A DNA stretch of 64,000 bases from Homalodisca vitripennis (GCF_021130785.1 NC_060214.1:45817001-45881000), one strand, 5' to 3'; positions 1 to 12,961 are shown, counted from the first letter of the stretch. Translations and numbers: made by a program. The notes: a model not told the origin generated them from the sequence alone.

Positions 1-2739
1 AAATATAGAGTATAAATTGCCCAAAAAATATATACACAATTATTGTTCAATAAAAGTAGCCTTTTCATATTAGGAAATAAAAAAAAACAAGTTATTTATT
101 GCAATAATACTTAACAACAATTATATACTAATAGGCATAAAGTAAAACATGGAGAAAACTCTAGAACCCATTACTGAAATAAAAACCTGCAACTTTTACT
201 CAACTGGAAGAAGTACGGATAAATATTGGAAAAAAATATTAACTAATTCATAAATTATAATTCATAATTTTCTTCAAAAAGTTGAACAATATGTACAATC
301 TACTTATCGAAAAATGAGTAAATTACTGAATTTTTATTTTGAGTAGAAAATTTTCATTCCATAATTTAAAATGTCAAGCAAATGAATGTGGGAGTTATTT
401 ATTTATGATATATTACTATGTCCATCACCTTCAGTTATAGGCGTCACTAAATCTCTTCTTATATAAACACGAATCTCCCATATAAGCCATTTTACGATAT
501 AAAACAAAGGCAGGAGTTCATGTAGGGACTATACGTTTAAAGTGTGGTTTTATTGTATGTAGGTTCATTCAATGATTTCTCTGTCCCACAGTAAATAATG
601 GGGATACTAACTGAGGTCTACTTTGTTTAAACTCGACCATTTCGATTCATGTTGGCTTCATACCTTGTTTAATTATGGTAATCGGTTGAATTCAATATTA
701 ACATTTTCCATATGGTTGTAGTTGTATATACATCAGTTTATCTTAAACTTTTATAAGAGAAAATTTAGGGTGACCCTGTGAATGACCTAATACTTTAATA
801 AGAGCATACAGATCCTTTTCAAGTCCTAATTATATCAAATAAAATATTACGGCTAGATGGTTAAAACAACATATAGGTATGTTTAATCAGACAGTAATAT
901 TATTATTATTGTATATTTTATAGTACCTTACGCTATATAACTACGTTAAAAAAATTATTTCCAAATTAATATAAATTAATGAAAGTGTTTCAAACTAATA
1001 TATAAATATTTAGATAAACGACAGTAAACTATGCACTCTAAAATATCCCTGGGCTTCTCGACATACATTATATGATCTGTAATTTATGTGTCACATCTTC
1101 ATATAATTATCCTAATGTACTATCTTTATAAGAATACTAAGTTACTACTACGTTAGAGTGTAACTATACTGAATCAAGGAATGTAGAGTATTGCTGCTGG
1201 GTAATTGGATAACTTTTGAGCCGTTTGTCCCCAGATTAAGTATTAGAGAGGGCCTCTTAGGCCTAAAATGTCTGATACAATAAAACATTATTTTTTTATT
1301 TTCAAAGCTACGTACCTATGAGGTTGTAGACTTTGAACAAATTGTTTATCCTATGGACGCTAGAAATAGATGTGACGAAATAATCTGTTCATCTATCTAT
1401 GTCTTATATTTAATTCAGGTTTTTTCATACTCGGCCTTGTATCAGGAATCAAAGAGATGTAATACGAATAATATAATTAATTGAAAAGAACGTAATCATC
1501 CAAAGCTATTCCAAGAAGAGTTATATATTTTACTAACTCTGCCAAGTACGAAATAATCAGACCCTTCTCGACTTGTCCAGGCAATATTAGATTGCAGCAA
1601 TGCAACCTGTATTGAATACATCACTCCCACAATAGCTATGCTATTTGTAATTCCAAGTGTTATTAAATTACGTGAAAGTAGAGATCTAAATAATGTATAT
1701 TTACAATATTTTACAATATTGGTTTAATATTTTTTACCATTTTGTATGAATTAAAAACATATTTCAGTATAAACAAATTAATATAAAGTTAAAAGAATAA
1801 AGATAAACAATATTAATATTACTTAGATTTACAAAAAATTTACATATTAACAAGGAAGTATATTATATTGGTGTTTGGTTGTCGGTTGCATTATCAAGGT
1901 CTCGATAAAAGAATTAGTTTTATTATAAATTAATATCCCCAATCAACTCGTTCACATTACGAATATGTTGGGTTGAAGTTGTCGACGGTCAATGTTCTTT
2001 TTTCTTTTATTAACATCAACTATAATTATTATTAAATATCCCATGATGAAAGCCGATGTTTTTTACGTAAAACTGGTAATTACCAAACTACGTTCTATAT
2101 TGACAGGTAATTAAGACCTTTGAATTCATTATGTCCTACTCTGCGAAAACTCATGTTTTATAAATCGTGATAAATAGTCGGTTTTAAATTTGGTTCTGTT
2201 AAAAAAACATTAGGATTATTTACGAAATTTTAATAAAGAACTCGATGTTCTGCAAAAATGTTCTTTATTTCTGTCTTTAATTCTTTCTGTCATAAAGTTA
2301 TACAGAAGTCATAAAGTTTATCTTAAGAGAAAAATATCCAAATTATCCTTAGGTTTTAGTTTTTCTTGAAGATTTTTTTTGTATAACATAAATATCGAAT
2401 TCGATAAAAAATGCCTCTGCATGGAATATGACTTGGCATTACCAATAATTAATACATCAAATAATAAAAGATAACTTAGTATTGAAATGAGATAAATACT
2501 TAAAACTTGCATGCAACTGAAGGCAAGACAATTATCGAAACGTCGTGCTTACTGAGTTTGTTTGCAAATTTTATTTATTCTGATATTTTTAGTTTAATTA
2601 ATGTTTACCCACTAGACCATTAAAAAATATGTAATGGCGCTCTGAAAAATCTCATAAGTGACATGCACCACCATCAAAATCAGTGTTCCCCGTAAATAAA
2701 TGAATTAACATATAATTAGTCTGTGGGTTATTTCGTTTT

Positions 2740-2800
2740 ATATATATATATATCGTACGGACAATCAGACGAATAGACAGAAAGACAGACAGACGAACAT
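2740..2800. repeat. Short (TA)n run followed by AGAC-rich patch
   Basis: A 14-base TA run is followed within 10 bases by repeated agac/gaca words (cagac, gacag, agacagac). Such a patch can mark the tail of a decayed retroelement. No body of an element is visible on either side, so it is recorded only as simple sequence. Confidence 0.4.
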
Positions 2801-3862
2801 AAATGATATTATATCATCCTATCGAGTGATAAGTTTCACTGAATCTTATCCTATATTTAATCTAACAACTGTTTTACCTGATATATTTAGACTAGGGTAT
2901 TATTGTTGGAGTTTTTTATTGTACGAGATATAAAAACTTCGCAAGATAATATATTCAAACTTGAAAAAAATGGGTTCACAAAAGATTCCGTAATTTTTTA
3001 CTAATTATGTTTCATAACATTTTTTTAATTTAGGGTAAACAAACTACATTGTCTGCAATGCTAGCAGTTACCCGCTGCTTAACGCAATTTAGTAGGCGTG
3101 CATAACTACTGCTGGTTCCAGTGAAATACATTTCTGGCGTAAATGTAGAGTTTGCCTTGATTTTAAGGTAAAATACGCCATAAGCTTTAGAGTTATGGCC
3201 ATTGTAATTTACTTCGACCTTAGTATAATTTGTTCCACACTTTTGCCTTGTTCTCCGATCAAGAATATATACAGCACATATTAAAGAAGCCTACTTTTGT
3301 CAAAAGGGAATTACAATGGGTTTTATATTAGTCTGCAAATGTAGAGCAATTTTATATAGTGACATTATCTTTTAGATCTAATACTAAATATTTTCTTAAA
3401 ATGTAAGGCTTAAAGTACGTTAACAATAATGCTATGCGTTTTTTTTATTTCAAAATTGAATCATATTGTTATTATATTAGAATATTTACAGCTTGAATTG
3501 GTACAGAAGTTCAAAAGCACAATCCAGCGAACTGAAGCAGACTACTGAAAGATGTGTTCGGTGTCAAATTCTGACCATCTTACGTTTTAGGACAGTATAT
3601 AGGGTAAATGAGTACTTACCTAATCCCTGAAATATATAAATTAATGGAAAATTATATTTATTCGTAATAGAATGTACTCAATATAAATTTAAACAAATTA
3701 AAAATAATAAACAATGTTTACTAAACATTTGAATACATTAAACATACTAATTTAGTTAATTTGTCAAAGGTTTAAAACCCATATGGGATTTTCCGTTATT
3801 TTGGGACGAGTGGGGCTTAGCCGGAGGGACTTTCGAAAAGAATAACAAAACGGTCTATACGG

Positions 3863-3901
3863 GATTTATACGGTCTATTGATCCCTTGGACCGTATAAAT
3901 C
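3863..3901. repeat. Perfect 13 bp inverted repeat (hairpin)
   Basis: The arm gatttatacggtc at 3863-3875 and its exact reverse complement gaccgtataaatc at 3889-3901 flank a 13-base spacer. A second cggtctata word lies just upstream at about 3851. The surrounding 3780-3900 is noticeably richer in G+C than its neighbourhood. It could be a protein-binding palindrome, an RNA hairpin or the end of a small inserted element. No function can be read from it. Confidence 0.7.
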
Positions 3902-5329
3902 TCAGTCTACATATCAGTACCATTAATAGAACAGTTTACTTGTAAAAACCAAGGGAAAAAACAAAGGTACTTTCGGATTTATAATATTATTAAGGTTAGG
4001 ATTAACAAAATCGAATGCATAAGAACATAACACAGCAGCTCTAAACTAACTTATAATCATTTGGAGGAACGACCGTAAACTTCCCTGTGCTCTCTGCCTT
4101 AAGACTCGCACCTCATAAATTCTAATTAACGTGTCGTCTTCACATAATTATTATAACACACTACCATCATAACACGGCTATATTACTAGTACATATCAGT
4201 AAAGCGTTAAAGCATTGCTTACGCTTATGGTAACACCACCAAATAGAAATTATATTACGCGTGGTTTATTATGAACATTGAAATTCTGAAGCTTGTGGAA
4301 ACTAACTTGTACTAGCGGAAATAAAATTCCTAAGACTTTAAACTTTAAAATTGATATTGTTTATAGCTAATACTTCAACAATTGAAATGACAAGAAGTTC
4401 GTGTACCCATAAGATTCTAACATTTATTTCAGGGCTTACTCACTTAAAGATTATAAGCAATGATAAAGTAATGATATTTAAATTTAACAATGATAAAACT
4501 GCTTGGCGAAGAATGAGGTCATATATAGAATAACAATTTCAATGGGTGTGATTTTCTGCTAAGTGTGAGATACTCAAGGCCTTTTTCCTCCTTTCAAGGG
4601 CTTACTCGAAATCAGGATACGGTCTTCTATGCATTTAACGTGGACTAGTAACCTCCAATTCAAATTTACCAATGAATGATTAGCAATAATACCTCTGTAC
4701 CCGACCTTGTAACTATATCTTTCAAACATCCCTTTTTGATGCCCCTAGGTGTAAAATTTTGTGTAAATAGTAGCTCACATTCTCGGGGCTCGTCTTATTA
4801 TTTCAAAGTCTAACATTATTGTGCATATCCAACACCGCCGCTAATATTTATTATTAGACAGCTTCAATCTCGAAATAATTTCAGTCAATTTCATACGTTT
4901 GAAGCATAACTGCTAGGAAATAAGAAGGATTCCTGTGCATCTGGTAAGTGAATTACTGAAATTTAACTGAATAGAGGCAATACATTTCATAATATATGGA
5001 GTGTAAATACTCTTTTAGGATTATCAATACGTATGTAGGATCATGCTTTAAATCTCGATGCAAAACCCTGAATTGTATACTTAAATCCGTATCCAGTTTC
5101 ATTTCTTATTTTACCTATAATTAATCTATCGCTTTGTGTCCTAGTCAACTTTTTAAGGTTACGATGGTGCAAAAGGAATTTGTATGAATATTTTTTTGAA
5201 TAGTTGCTGTTTTTTGTGTTATTATACTTTTCTTTTTGTAATATATTACGTCTGTTACAGTGAACAATGGTGATGAAAGAGAGAGAATTAATCTGTAAGT
5301 AAGACTTTTACAAATACGGTATATATTGA

Positions 5330-5556
5330 TTAGTTGATAAGTTGTAAACGTGGTGTAAAAGATGAGACTCAAGTTGCTACAAATGAAATGATTCCAGGCA
5401 ACACGGAAGTGTATTTTATATTCATTTAAACATAATTAGAATTTCTTTTTTGGAAGAACACCGCTCAAAATTACATATCTTATATGATAATTCCACAAAA
5501 TCGACATTTGCCATAGTTTTTATTAATACTTTTGCAATGTTCTTAACTTTAAACTT

Positions 5557-5624
<68 letters not shown>

Positions 5625-5920
5625 GAGAGAGAGAGAGAGAGAAGATACGCTCCTATGCCCACAGCCGTATACCGAATCTTCAAATAGCCTTAAGGAGTTC
5701 TTAAATTGTCACAATTTTAGTTGTATCCTGCTGATCCTAATAATATACATGTATAGGTTAGTTTTAGGAGAACTTAAGCCAATGTCTCAAAATATAAAGT
5801 CTATGTGAATGGAGGTTGCACATGTCTAAAGCAATTATTTTGTTATTTATGGAGCGTCATAACCTCAAGATGATTATTAAGTTACGACCATTATTTGCGT
5901 TGTAGTCATGAAAACCCGTA
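5330..5920 (+). repeat. Block N, copy 1
   Basis: Matches 29310-29870. Anchors are attccaggcaacacgg at about 5391 against attccaggcagcacgg at 29372, and gcgtcataacctc at about 5854 against gcgtcataatctc at 29806. The distance between the anchors is similar in both copies (about 460 and 435 bases). Most of the difference comes from (TA)n/(GA)n growth in this copy. Confidence 0.6.
5563..5643. repeat. (TA)n followed by (GA)n microsatellite
   Basis: About 60 bases of pure TA are followed by about 20 bases of GA. An apparent 84-codon ORF across it (Tyr-Ile repeats, then Arg-Glu repeats) is a translation artefact. Confidence 0.95.
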
Positions 5921-5927
5921 TATCAAA

Positions 5928-5929
<2 letters not shown>

Positions 5930-5965
<36 letters not shown>
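5930..5965. repeat. (AT)n microsatellite
   Basis: 36 bases of pure AT dinucleotide, directly after block N of tandem copy 1. Confidence 0.95.
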
Positions 5966-5968
<3 letters not shown>

Positions 5969-6489
5969 TCATTTTATACTGTGTATATGGTTATTTTTAA
6001 CTAAAGGTTTACCTAGAGAGTTCATTGTTATATTACCTCTTATAGTGAAATTAATATTTATATTTCTCTGTGGAAGAAAGCTATTACAGACTGTGTTCTA
6101 AGCGTAATATAAATGCATATTTATTTAACAAATATTACCGTATGAAATGGAAAATTTCAATTAGTCATACTATTTTACACGTGTCTTTTTAAATTTTTGT
6201 TACTTTTCTTAGGGATAATGTCCATTTTAGTCCTAAATTGTATTGATTAGTGTATAGTTTTTTTTTATAAAGACAGATGTAATATAACAGAGTATAACTG
6301 AAAAAAAGGTATTAGGTAATATTATAAATAAATAATTTACCAAACATTATTATGATATTGTCTGAACAGCTAGAAAAAAAATACAAAAGATTTACAGTTA
6401 TTACCTTTAGACAATTTTGTATAGAGATAGATGTAGGCCTATTTGAAATTTTGTACTTAAAGGAAGTACCAATTTATTTATTTATGAAA

Positions 6490-6660
6490 AATGTAATCCT
6501 TAAATTCTTCCTGTTGAATCATTACTCTAAAGTGATATTATATTAACTCAGGCTCCAGAAACAACTATTTTGGCCCTAATATCTAACGACAAAGAAGGCC
6601 ATTAAACATTTTATTTTCAACTGCCTATTGTCAAGTAGATTTAAAACAGAAAACTATAGA
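6490..6660 (+). repeat. Block A, copy 1
   Basis: Shares aaagtgatatta, ctcaggctcc and ttcaactgcctattg with 16505-16620 and 35195-35335, in the same order and with similar spacing. It lies about 1 kb before block B, as in copies 2 and 4. Confidence 0.6.
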
Positions 6661-7489
6661 TCGACGTCATTTATGTTATTCCAAGGCATGAACGTTATGC
6701 ATAAGCGTACGGTGAATGTTCACGTAATAAAAATACATTTGATATTTATAAATTATTTGTCTCTATAAAAATATATTGCTGCAATTTGTATATTTTTACG
6801 AAATTTTAAATAAACCATAAAACATGAATTTTTTAGCTAAAAAACAAAAGCTGCATACTTATGTAAATTTTTTTATAAAAAAAAAAATAGAAATGTAAAA
6901 CTGAATCCTTTTCAGCTAAAACAGTTCCGAACTAAAGTAGTTCTAAAATTTAAAAATCCTAAACTTAAAAAAATATGATACTTTAAGTTTAATCAACCAA
7001 AAAATATTAAACCTCATAAATAATAAAGAATAAATAAACCTAAAATATATTATCCATTGCAATTTGGTCTATCCTAATATAAAAAAGTGCGTTTAAATAC
7101 AGCCCGATTTTTGAGGCAGATGAACTGAAAATGTTTCTATAATTCAAAAATTGTTTCATTATGAAAACAAAACATTTCTATTTTGTAAAAAAACTAAACC
7201 CTATAATAACTAAACTGTGCGAGACATACCAACAAAATTCCTTGCAAAGTTTATATATAATTGAACATTCAAATACATGAAACGCACCTTAAATAACTAA
7301 AACTATCCAATTTCCAATACGTTGAATGTACATTGATTCATATACAATGTATGAATTTACACTCACAAGGCCTTAGAATTTTTCAAATTTTCAAATTCCT
7401 CCCTAGTAGAAATAAAAACATCATTAACTAATACAGTAAATTTACAGTTGTTTTGTAGGTAGTTAAATTAAGAGTTTCAAACCTTTTAC

Positions 7490-7700
7490 TTTTTTCATGC
7501 AAGGCAAAATATATTCCCTGTCAGGAAGAAGTGTTAGGCTTATTTTACGCTGTTATGAACAACTTGATAACAACTCGAACCAAGACATCAAACTTAGTTT
7601 GATCTTGCTGAAAGGAATCGGAGAGCTAATATTGTCACAAACTCAATTCGTCTTGTCCGTCTCTCTGAAAGTACCGTGGAATTGAGAAAAGTACCTTTGT
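7490..7700 (+). repeat. Block B, copy 1
   Basis: Among the best conserved blocks. ctgtcaggaagaa, aaccaagacatcaaact, ggagagctaata and gtcacaaactcaattc recur near 17775-17965 and 36605-36820. A 62-codon ORF exists only in this copy. The other two have stops and frameshifts in the matching frame, so it is not supported as coding. Confidence 0.65.
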
Positions 7701-8289
7701 AAAATCTCATCAGTAACACTAAAAAATCAGTACAGATTTATATCTAAGGTGACTCAATGAAATGGCTATTGCAACACTAATGAATTACCCATTCGAAAAT
7801 CTCGATATTGTAACAGACTCTTCCAAATTTCATAACTGCACAAATCCTATCTCGTCAGCTTGCAAAATTTAACCGCATAGCTAACCATTTCACCCTTAGT
7901 GTCTATGGACAATTTTCATATTAAACCCTGAAAGTGGAAACAACGTTCACTTAATACTGATCGCAATATAAATATATTTTACAGGTATAAAAAAAACTAC
8001 ATATGTACCGATATCGTCACATTCTAAATTTCATTGTATTGTACAGACAGTCTTGTTTGATAGTTCGAGCTTGAATCATCCATTACCATAAAAAGAAAAA
8101 TTTGTTTTAATATCATTAAACGGTTATAAATCAAATCACCAAAATAAAACCACTTTCCATTGCCCTACCTTATAAAACATGAGTATTCTATTAATAATAT
8201 TCTACGAAACAACAGACTAAAATAAGTTTAAATAAATTATAAAACTTATATGAATTAAATATATTTTAAATATTTATCACATATATCGA

Positions 8290-8400
8290 ACGCTGGCATA
8301 ATAGTGCAATCTCATTAAAATAATACTTCTTGCTGTTAAAATGTAAGTGGAATTTTCAACATATTTTCATCTCACACCGTTAAACTTAGACAACATCATT
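8290..8400 (+). repeat. Block C, copy 1
   Basis: The run starting ataatagtgcaatct and leading to a tct-rich, aactgt-like core matches 37270-37410. It is also distantly similar to blocks C' and S, so this core recurs within a unit as well as between units. Confidence 0.4.
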
Positions 8401-8859
8401 ACTTGACAAAATATGTTATTTTTATGATAAATATTTTACTGTCTTTAAATATTCTTACCGAGATTTTCCTATTACGGATTATTGTAATAAGATTATGAAA
8501 TTGAATATTATGGATTAGTATGTGTATCATTAATGTAAAGCAAAAATTATGTTTAAATTTTGGGTCATGAGTTAAAACTTGTTGTTTCACGGAGTTTTAA
8601 GCACTTAAATTAAAAACCTTTCCAGATCTTACACCAATTAATTGTAACACACGTCTGGGACTAAAAATTATTCTATGTGGAAGCCGAAGTATTTCTCTGT
8701 TTATACAATTAGAATACCGTTGGCATACAATATTAATAAAAAAACTACACTTAAATGTGAGGTTTTTTCAGGTTGGGGGATCTTTAATTTTTATTGTGTA
8801 CATAACATAATAATATTCACAGAATTAATTAATTTCTGTATTGTGTCTGCTTTATTTAT

Positions 8860-9175
8860 TTGAACAGTAAAATAAATTAGAGGAGTATTTAAGTAAGCAA
8901 TATCTTATAAACCATTAACCCCGAGTACAATTTGTGTAACATACTTACAACCCTTATTTTTTTCAGTAGAACGCTCAATAATTATCATAAACAATAAGTA
9001 ATCCACTGATTTCTTTTTAGTAGTTTATCCCTTTTAAAGTATAGTTTTGTAAATTGACATAACGAGTAACAGAAATGTTTTTGTTAAATTAATATTATTA
9101 GTTCGTCTTTAGAGATTACTGACATTGGTCGTCTCTTTTAATTAAACTCTTATAACGACTATATGTATACGTAAC
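8860..9175 (+). repeat. Block D, copy 1
   Basis: Aligns with 37850-38165. Shared words are ccattaaccccgag against ctattaacttcgag, acatacttacaa against acatactcacaa, and cgtctttagagattact against catctttagagataact. All three are in the same order. Confidence 0.5.
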
Positions 9176-10074
9176 TTAATATTACATAAATTAAATTATA
9201 AATACTTAATTACACGAATTGTTTCGTAAAAATTTCTCCGCTATGTGTGTTTGTAATAAGCAGCAAAAATTTTAATATGTATTACACACGTACTTTTAAT
9301 TTATTTGTATGTTTAATACATAACAGGCAACAGGTAATTGTGCAGTACTTAGGAGCTGTAAGCCACTTTTTAAGCCAACAACATGACATTTCTGAAAGCC
9401 GGTAGAGGCAATATCGTGAAGTCAAATGTCAGTTACAGTGGTTTTGATAGAGGTTGAAGTGGGAGGGCATACAAAGTGTTAAAATGTTGAATAACAATCT
9501 TTATGGGATTATGTTTTTCTGCTTTGCCGCATTTAAAAACTACAGTCAGAAACTTTGATAATAATATAACATCAACCTCAGAAAATATTTACAAGCCCTT
9601 GTAATGATTAATTTCAATTTCATTGTCTAGTACGTTTTGAGGAATTGCCTATTGGTAGACATTATTTTGTTCTGAAATTAGTTTCATAAAAGTGGCGATG
9701 ATTCCAACTAACTGCCTAAAAGACGTATTCTAGTAAGTTTCTGACCCTTTTAATTAATGAATTACATTCAAACAATATCAATACAGAATTATTTACATTT
9801 ACATAAACCTCCTTATTCTTTAGGGAAATTTTAACTGTCTAGGTAGATCATTTTTTTTTCTTCAAACTAGAGTAGCTCATGATTTATTTTTTGCAGTATG
9901 TAGAGAATCTCATTCTATTACGATTTGAGAAGCCAATATTGAAATTTAGCCACTTCATTTCTTGCTATATGTATTAGTGATAATAAAACAAGATTATTAT
10001 AAAATTATATTCATTATTGATATGAATGGTTGAGATTACCTCTGTTTAAATTGAACTAATAATAATTTTATTTT

Positions 10075-10230
10075 CAAATATCCAATAATTCAGCGAAAAA
10101 CAAAAGTAATCACCCAATCAATTCCGATCCGCTATTTCCGGCATTGATCAGTGAGTCGCTTTGGTTAATGGCTTTGTTTGGCTACACTTATTTGTAGCCC
10201 ACAGTCTATTGATTTTTCCATGGTTGCAAC
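10075..10230 (+). repeat. Block M', copy 1
   Basis: aattcagcg, caaaagtaatca, ctatttccgg, gagtcgct and tggttaatggctttgtt recur, variously diverged, at 21740-21890, 23830-24050, 28240-28430 and 42270-42460. Read from TCC at 10081 the DNA stays open for 38 codons. A codon-by-codon comparison of two family members shows about three times more replacement than silent changes, which does not indicate protein selection. Confidence 0.6.
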
Positions 10231-10393
10231 TTGTTGTTTCTGATTGTAATAAATTAATGATAAAGTATTCCGATGCTTTTAAAGTGAATATGCAAAACGA
10301 ATCAGTTAAAACGTTTATTAGTTGTCAACCATAACAGAAATTATTTTAATAATCAAAGAAATTAACCTAGAGGTAACATTACGTGTTGGTTTG

Positions 10394-10402
10394 TATATAA
10401 AA
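10394..10402 (+). promoter_or_regulatory. TATA-like box conserved between tandem copies 1 and 2
   Basis: tatataaaa lies between blocks M' and P, at the same relative place as tataaaa at 22078 in copy 2. The 40 bases after it are also recognisably shared (ttatccttgtatcggtg against atatactggtattggta). This could be a core promoter inherited by each unit, but AT-rich DNA yields TATA-like words often and no downstream gene is visible. Confidence 0.25.
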
Positions 10403-10574
10403 CTTATCCTTGTATCGGTGTTCTTGTAATTCGATTCAAAATTTCGTCTGATAGTTTGAGAACAATATAATAACAAGATGCGTTTGCATCACTATACTCT
10501 ATATTTTATATACACAAATTAAATGGTCCAATAGTGTAAAAGAGGACGTAATAGAATGTAACGGAAATATTATC

Positions 10575-10800
10575 CGTCAATTCACCAAATATCCGTCCTA
10601 ATTATTTGGCCAAAACATGTTATTTATTTCTGACAATACTACATGCAGAACTCGTACTATGTATGTTTCTTATCAATGCCAATTTATCCGCCTGCCTTTC
10701 GATCTCCGAATGTCTTCCTAACTTCACCTATGCAATAAAGACGTGTTCATTTAACTTCAAATGTTACGTGTTTAAATTTCATATAATATAACTTAAATAA
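10575..10800 (+). repeat. Block P, copy 1
   Basis: Aligns with 22215-22460. Shared words are ttatttggccaaaa, agaactcgtac against agatctcgtac, gtcttcctaact against ccgtcctaact, and ttacgtgtttaaatttcat against tcacatgtttaaatgtcat. A 61-codon open frame beginning at a TTG is not maintained in copy 2. Confidence 0.6.
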
Positions 10801-11089
10801 ATTATAATGATAGTAAATTAGTTTATTCCAAAATTTTTTCGTTGTAACAGTTGTTAAAATGGTCAATAATGGTCAAATAAGTCAAAAAAGTGACATGCAT
10901 TATAATAGAACTTATTGTTTCTTGTATATAAAAAAGCATTACACATAATCTAAAGCCAGATAAACAGTTAAATGTTTCCAAACCGTCGAGTCAATATACT
11001 GAAATATAGTTCCTAATTATACTCAGATCCTTCTCTATCTTATAAATAAATTATAACTCTTTTAATAAAGTAATAAAATAAAATAAACT

Positions 11090-11190
11090 TCTGCAACAGC
11101 TACATATAATTTGTATCACTATTCTTAAAGTATCCTACGATTAGCGCAACGTTTGTCATCATGCTTGATATGTATTGATTTGATTGATTT
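11090..11190 (+). repeat. Block Q, copy 1 (weak)
   Basis: ttctgcaacagctac followed by atcactattcttaaagtatcc resembles 22765-22920, 26160-26320 and 40855-40985. This is the most diverged of the four. It is placed 130-150 bases before the mariner insertion, and R follows directly after that insertion. Confidence 0.45.
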
Positions 11191-11340
11191 GTTTTTGATA
11201 AGTTATAATTACGACATTATAACTTACGAAATTATAATGGATGTATATAAGATTTAAACATTAGTATATATTACTCAAACAATTTAAATAATTATAACTA
11301 TTTAAATTCATGCTTATTCTTTCTACTATATATATATATA

Positions 11341-11788
11341 TAGGGTGTATATTATGTCTGGAAACACCCAAATATATCCTTTAATAATTTAAATATAAAT
11401 TTGAAACCTCTTACAATCGTGATAGAGATTGGGCATCTACTTTTTGGAACAATGTTTTGTTATGTCACACCAACGGGGGACGTCCTGCCGAGGGTATCGT
11501 GAATATTCTTAATGGAAGCCTATACCTTGTGATACATAATTTAAAGGTAATAGCTTACTGAATTGAATGCCACAAACCGCATCTCAAGGGAATTATTCTA
11601 TCAGAAAATAGAGCATTTTTAGTATTGAAAATTTACTGATGTTCAATAATGTAATTTTAATATGGTTCTTGCCACAAAATGTGTTACACTAATTTTTTAG
11701 CATTTTTTTAAATGTTCAATTAAATAAAACAAAAATTTCATTTTAAGCTGGTTCTATTAGCACAAATTTGCCAGTTTTTATTACAGTA
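11341..11788 (+). repeat. Left terminal inverted repeat of mariner copy 1
   Basis: About 448 bp matching the reverse complement of 13263-13712 from the tip through ccagtttttattaca. The first base is T where the right end and the second genomic copy have C. A minus-strand AATAAA (complement of 11777-11782) lies inside it, about 110 bases past the transposase stop, and could serve as the polyadenylation signal. Confidence 0.93.
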
Positions 11789-11890
11789 CAATTATGGAAA
11801 TACTTATGTTATTGATTTCTTATTACAAATAAAAAAATAATGTATGCTGTTAGAAAAGTCTTACAACAAACGTTTTACCTGCATTTGGTG

Positions 11891-12961
11891 TCAAAGTAAT
11901 TGTTCGAACTGTGTTCCTTCTACGGTTTGACAATGAGCCAATCTTGTGTAAAATGATTCGACAGAGTTGCCTAACATTTCTTCAGTTATCAAAGCAATCT
12001 CCTCTATAATCCTGTTTCTTAGGTCTTCCAAATTATGAGGCTTTCTTCTATAAACATTGGATTTTAAATGACCCCATAGGAAATAATCGATTGGTGACAA
12101 ATCCGGAGATCTTGGAGGCCATTCGATTTCTCCTCTTCGGCCAATCCATTTATGAGGAAACCTTAAATCCAAATACTCTCTTACCTGTCTCCCATAATGG
12201 GGTGGAGCACCATCCTGCTGAAACCATACATTATCAAAGTATTCTCCTGATGCAATTTGAATAGCTGGGATTATTTCATTTTGGAGCATATTGTAGTAAA
12301 GTTCGGCATTTAAATTTCCATTGATGAAAAAGGGTCCAACAATTTTGTTACCTAAAATTCCACACCATACGTTCAGTTTTTATGGTTGCTGTGAATGGGA
12401 CTCAGTAATCCAATGTGGGTTTTCACTAGCCCAGTAACGGCAATTGTGCCTGTTAACATTGCCATTTAGGAAAAAAGTTGCCTCATCAGAAAATAGTATG
12501 TTGGTCAGAAAATCTCTATTGTCATCACATTTGCGCATCACAAGTTCACAAAACTCAACTCTTCTGTCGTAATCATCCTCACTTAACTGTTGGACTAAAT
12601 GAACTTTAAATGGTTTGTATTTATTAATTTTCAAAATCTTACTCACAGACATAGGGTGCATATCATGTTGCTGTGCAGCTTTTCTGAGCGATGTATGTGG
12701 GTCTTCAATAAATGTTTGCAAAACATCTAGTGCATGTTCTTCATCTGTTGCAGATTGTATCCTACCCGACTTTGGCCGATTACGTACACTCCCTGTCATT
12801 TCAAAACGCTCAATAGTTTTTGATATTGTTGAAACACTTATGGGATTCCTTTCTGGGAAAGTGTCATTAAACAAATTACAAACTTCCCGATAAGATCTTT
12901 GACGATCGCCATATCCTCGCATCATCAACAGAGTAATTCGTTCTCTTTCAGACAATTCCAT
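11891..12961 (-). pseudogene. Mariner-superfamily transposase, one in-frame stop
   Basis: DNA transposase that would bind the element's ends and cut and paste it. From ATG 12961-12959 (MELSERERI...) the frame runs 356 codons to TGA at 11893-11891. It is uninterrupted except for TAA at 12382-12380 (codon 194), where the second genomic copy has CAA (Gln). An earlier ATG at 13066 would add 35 hydrophobic residues before the first helix-turn-helix, so I prefer 12961. Residues about 1-65 form a first helix-turn-helix (DUF4817-like) and about 70-140 a second. The DDE core shows FSDE (Asp159), QQDGAPPH (Asp250) and WPPRSPDLSPIDYFLWG (Asp292), giving 41 residues between the last two. The length fits mariner-type transposases (about 340-360). 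All catalytic residues are present. As read, the product would stop after residue 193 and lack two of the three catalytic Asp residues, so it should be inactive unless the stop is read through or is a sequencing error. Confidence 0.92.
12380..12382 (-). other. Premature TAA that breaks the transposase
   Basis: Both halves of the transposase lie in the same frame on either side of this codon (ESHSQQP before, KLNVWCGILG after), so there is no frameshift. The corresponding codon in the second copy (63853-63855) is CAA. The change is therefore a C-to-T transition on the coding strand. Confidence 0.88.

Larger units (their letters stand above)
1..5329. other. AT-rich DNA without a recognisable gene
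   Basis: The stretch holds short ORFs no longer than about 75 codons, none with a recognisable domain. The only structures I can point to are a short TA run near 2740-2753, a degenerate AGAC-rich patch just after it, and a perfect hairpin near 3.88 kb. I could not align it convincingly with the tandem copies that start at about 5.3 kb. Confidence 0.6.

Noticed and set aside
5450..6101. ORFs with long Ile-Tyr repeats (also at 53752-54009 and 62708-62959)
   Set aside because: They are read-throughs of TA and GA microsatellites, not proteins.
7497..7685. 62-codon ORF in block B
   Set aside because: It is open only in copy 1; copies 2 and 4 have frameshifts and stops.
10606..10791. 61-codon Cys-rich ORF in block P
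   Set aside because: It begins at TTG, and the matching sequence in copy 2 does not preserve the frame.
12615..12893. 92-codon ORF on the plus strand
   Set aside because: It lies antisense to the transposase helix-turn-helix region and has no independent support.
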